Assembly: GCF_046097105.1 (NCBI RefSeq)
Contig: NZ_CP175562.1
Location: forward strand, 1,488,001-1,552,000
Origin: Natroniella sp046097105
GTDB lineage: Bacteria; Bacillota; Halanaerobiia; Halobacteroidales; Halobacteroidaceae
Length of the DNA stretch: 64,000 nt
Direction: 5' to 3'
Below are positions 61,903 to 64,000 of the stretch, piece by piece; position 1 is the stretch's first letter, and every line of letters starts with the position of its first letter. The notes below the pieces were generated by a model that saw only the letters and a program-made list of their open reading frames with translations, had not been told where the DNA came from and searched no databases. The translations under genes were made by a program, and so were the position numbers.

Positions 61903-63021
61903 CTAAAAGCCAAGATTGAGTTGAATATTCATAATTAATAACTTGAGCAATTGTGAAATTGGTTGGGAAACCATAACAATGACTATGATTGGAATTAAAG
62001 ATGCAACTAAAACCTGAGCTACATATTTAAACCTAATTCGACTCTTATATAATTTATTAACCCCCTTTGCATCTACTAATTTATTCCCTACTTTTACTCG
62101 TACTAAGAATGTACTGGCCATCCCTGGACGTCCTTTTTCTAAAAAATCAATCATTGTTGTATGAGTTCCTACTGCTACAATCAATTCAGCTCCCTTTTCA
62201 TAAGCTAATAACATAGCAATATCTTCACTAGTCCCAGGTGCAGCAAATTTGCTAGCTTCCAAATCCAACTCTTCAATTCGTTTCATCCCAGGAGCTACTC
62301 CATTAGAATAAGCATGAACAATTAGTTCTGCTCCACAGGCTAGTACTTGATCACTAACACTATCCATATCACCAATAATAATATCAGGTTCAAATCCATA
62401 ATTTATCAACGCATCTGCCCCACCATCTACACCAATCAATACTGGTTGTACCTCTCTAATATAAGAAATAACTGCTTCTAAATCCTCTTGATAATCATTG
62501 CCTCTAACAACAATCAAGACATCTTCATCCTTTAAATTGGTATCTAACTCTGGAATATCTAAGCCCAAAATCAATTCTTTTTCATCTTTAGCATAATCAA
62601 GCGTATTATCAATAAACTTATTCAATTCATTATCTAAATTATCCTCTGCTTCTTGCAATTTAACTTTAACCCTTTCGGAGGTCAAAACTTCTCCACTGGC
62701 TATTTCTTGCCCTTCTTTAATAATAGATTCCCCTTCAATAGAAATTTGATCTCCATCTTCTAATAATGAAAAAATTTCTATTCCTGTTTGATCAAGAACA
62801 GGAATCCCTGCTTCTAATAATTTTTTTGGCCCTAAATTTGGGTATCTACCACTAATTGAAGGGCTAGCATTAATTACAGCTTTAACCTTAGATTTAATCA
62901 AGGCTTTTGCAGCTAATTGGTCAATATCTTGATGGTCAATTATAGTAATCTCATCTTGAGCTAATTCTTTAACTAGCTGCTTAGTTCTAGTACCTAACCT
63001 CACTTCGCCAGTCAACTGCAT
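61903..63021 (-). CDS. steA: SteA-like protein (thiamine-pyrophosphokinase-like fold)
   Basis: 372 aa: an N-terminal part (TGEVRLGTRTKQLVKELAQDEI, INASPSISGRYPNLGPKKLLEAGI), a thiamine-pyrophosphokinase-like core (LIGVDGGADALINYGFEPDIIIGDMDSVSD) and a C-terminal membrane helix (about 337-352). Matches the conserved 'putative cytokinetic ring protein SteA' family. Located just after spo0A, as in many Clostridia. The role in thiamine metabolism suggested by older annotations is unlikely. Confidence 0.85.
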   Translation of the reverse strand: MQLTGEVRLGTRTKQLVKELAQDEITIIDHQDIDQLAAKALIKSKVKAVINASPSISGRYPNLGPKKLLEAGIPVLDQTGIEIFSLLEDGDQISIEGESIIKEGQEIASGEVLTSERVKVKLQEAEDNLDNELNKFIDNTLDYAKDEKELILGLDIPELDTNLKDEDVLIVVRGNDYQEDLEAVISYIREVQPVLIGVDGGADALINYGFEPDIIIGDMDSVSDQVLACGAELIVHAYSNGVAPGMKRIEELDLEASKFAAPGTSEDIAMLLAYEKGAELIVAVGTHTTMIDFLEKGRPGMASTFLVRVKVGNKLVDAKGVNKLYKSRIRFKYVAQVLVASLIPIIVIVMVSQPISQLLKLLIMNIQLNLGF

Positions 63022-63109
63022 AATTCAATCCTCCTATTTAATTACTATTATCTAGTATAGCTTATTTTTATCAGTCTCATACTTCTAATAATATGAAACC
63101 AAATTCAAT

Positions 63110-63161
63110 TATTACAAAAAACAAAAATGTTGGAACAGATTTAAATCTGCCCCAACATTTT
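63110..63161 (-). terminator. Rho-independent terminator of spo0A
   Basis: Long inverted repeat (63123-63161; AAAATGTTGG...CCAACATTTT, with two mismatches around the centre) followed by T5GT6 on the minus strand. Confidence 0.88.
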
Positions 63162-63178
63162 AAATGGTCATTAATTTT

Positions 63179-63970
63179 TTATCTTGCTTTTCTCAATTCT
63201 ATTCTTAACTTATCTGCTATTTTAGCAATAAATTGTGAATTGGTAGGTTTACCACTCTCAGTAGTTACCGAGTGACCAAAAATTCGATTAATTGCTTTAA
63301 TATTTCCTTTTTCCCAGGCTACTTCAATTGCATGGCGAATAGCCCGTTCTACTCTACTAGCAGTAGTATTAAATTCTTGAGCTACTAATGGATATAACTC
63401 TTTAGTTACTGCTCCTAATAACTCTACTTCTTTGATTACTAGAGTAATTGCTTCTCTTAAATATAAATACCCTTTAATATGGGCTGGAATACCAATTTGG
63501 TGCATCATGTCAGTTATTCTTTCTTCCACATTTCTTTCACTAACTCCTTGAGCTTTAATAGCATATCCATTAGTCCCGCCAACAACTGGAGACATTATCT
63601 GTCTAATTCTACTACCTAACTTCTCTAAATCAAAAGGTTTTAAAATATAATAATCTACTCCTAAATTCACAATTCTTTGGGTTAATTCTTCCTGACCAAA
63701 AGCAGTCAACATAATTATTTTACATTGTTCAGTTATTCCTTGACTATGTAATTCTTCTAACACACCAATTCCATCAAGATGAGGCATGATAATATCTAAA
63801 ATTAATAGATCAAATTCAACTTCATCAATTAATTCTAAAGCCTCTACACCATCATTAGCCGTTCCCATCACTCTGAAATCTTCCTGTTGGTCTAAATACT
63901 CATTAAGCAAATTACAAAAATCAGTATTGTCATCTGCTAATAATATTTTGGTTACCGATTTTTCTTCCAT
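63179..63970 (-). CDS. spo0A: Sporulation master regulator Spo0A
   Basis: 263-aa response regulator that initiates sporulation. Receiver domain 1-125: acidic pocket LADDNTDF (11-18), phosphorylated Asp59 (LLILDIIMPHLDG), Lys in YYILKPFDLEKL. The C-terminal DNA-binding domain (about 145-263) has the signature TASRVERAIRHAIEVAW and ends FGHSVTTESGKPTNSQFIAKIADKLRI. ATG at 63970 behind AAGGGGG. spoIVB, normally upstream, would lie outside the window. Confidence 0.98.
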   Translation of the reverse strand: MEEKSVTKILLADDNTDFCNLLNEYLDQQEDFRVMGTANDGVEALELIDEVEFDLLILDIIMPHLDGIGVLEELHSQGITEQCKIIMLTAFGQEELTQRIVNLGVDYYILKPFDLEKLGSRIRQIMSPVVGGTNGYAIKAQGVSERNVEERITDMMHQIGIPAHIKGYLYLREAITLVIKEVELLGAVTKELYPLVAQEFNTTASRVERAIRHAIEVAWEKGNIKAINRIFGHSVTTESGKPTNSQFIAKIADKLRIELRKAR

Positions 63971-64000
63971 TATTTTTCCCCCTTATACTATCCTAAGTTC

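Noticed and set aside
1..64000. tRNA, rRNA and CRISPR arrays
   Set aside because: I looked at the gaps on both strands and saw no cloverleaf with TTC-containing T-arm, no rRNA text and no evenly spaced direct repeats.

Overview
The window reads as a chromosomal segment of an AT-rich, endospore-forming, anaerobic Firmicute. Low GC, the mix of Clostridia-type and Bacillus-type gene order, the high Glu/Lys content of the proteins and the full SpoIIA/SpoVA set would fit a member of the Halanaerobiales (Halobacteroidaceae-like); that placement is inference from gene content and not a sequence match. Almost every gene is on the minus strand. The exceptions are the cargo of a transposon (26-31 kb) and one cheX-like gene (44 kb).

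Layout. 0-11.5 kb: a translation and protein-export block read right to left: smc, an unusual duplicated JAMM-like protein, ftsY, ylxM-ffh, rpsP, khpA, rimM, trmD, a SPOUT-like RNA methyltransferase, rplS and lepB (cut by the window edge). 11.6-24.7 kb: spoVS, a radical SAM protein, rluB, a D,D-carboxypeptidase, ytfJ, a DUF2953 protein, scpB/scpA, trpS, a site-2 protease, a DHH-CBS-poly(A)-polymerase tRNA nucleotidyltransferase split by a one-base frameshift, lysA with a riboswitch-like leader, and an EamA exporter. 24.9-32.0 kb: a composite transposon made of two IS4-family copies bounded by a 9-bp direct repeat, carrying a 5'-truncated RHS/YD-repeat gene and three small membrane-protein genes. 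It sits inside a resident dispersed repeat. 32.4-35.4 kb: a CoA-dehydratase-activase trio without a dehydratase. 35.4-43.7 kb: dacF, spoIIAA-spoIIAB-sigF, a small membrane gene and the complete spoVAA-AB-AC-AD-AEb-AEa-AF operon. 44-51 kb: cheX-like, pdp, deoB, spoIIM, a ComB-like unknown, nudF and a DUF3866 gene. 51.2-54.9 kb: a three-subunit NAD(P) transhydrogenase whose beta subunit carries its NADP-binding domain twice and which is preceded by a near-consensus sigma-54 promoter with upstream palindromes. 55-58.5 kb: a small secreted Pro/Glu-repeat protein, a putative ornithine racemase and a PAS-type sigma-54 activator. 58.5-64 kb: an M20 peptidase, a MraY/WecA-like transferase, a family-2 glycosyltransferase, steB, steA and spo0A.

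How it fits together. Sporulation is the dominant theme: Spo0A, SpoIIAA/AB/SigmaF, SpoIIM, SpoVS, YtfJ, SpoVA and two sporulation-type carboxypeptidases. Chromosome segregation (SMC-ScpA-ScpB) and SRP-dependent secretion (Ffh, FtsY, YlxM, LepB) make up the rest of the core. The most unusual items are the duplicated transhydrogenase domain under apparent sigma-54 control, the paired active/inactive JAMM-like domains beside smc, and the composite transposon with RHS cargo.
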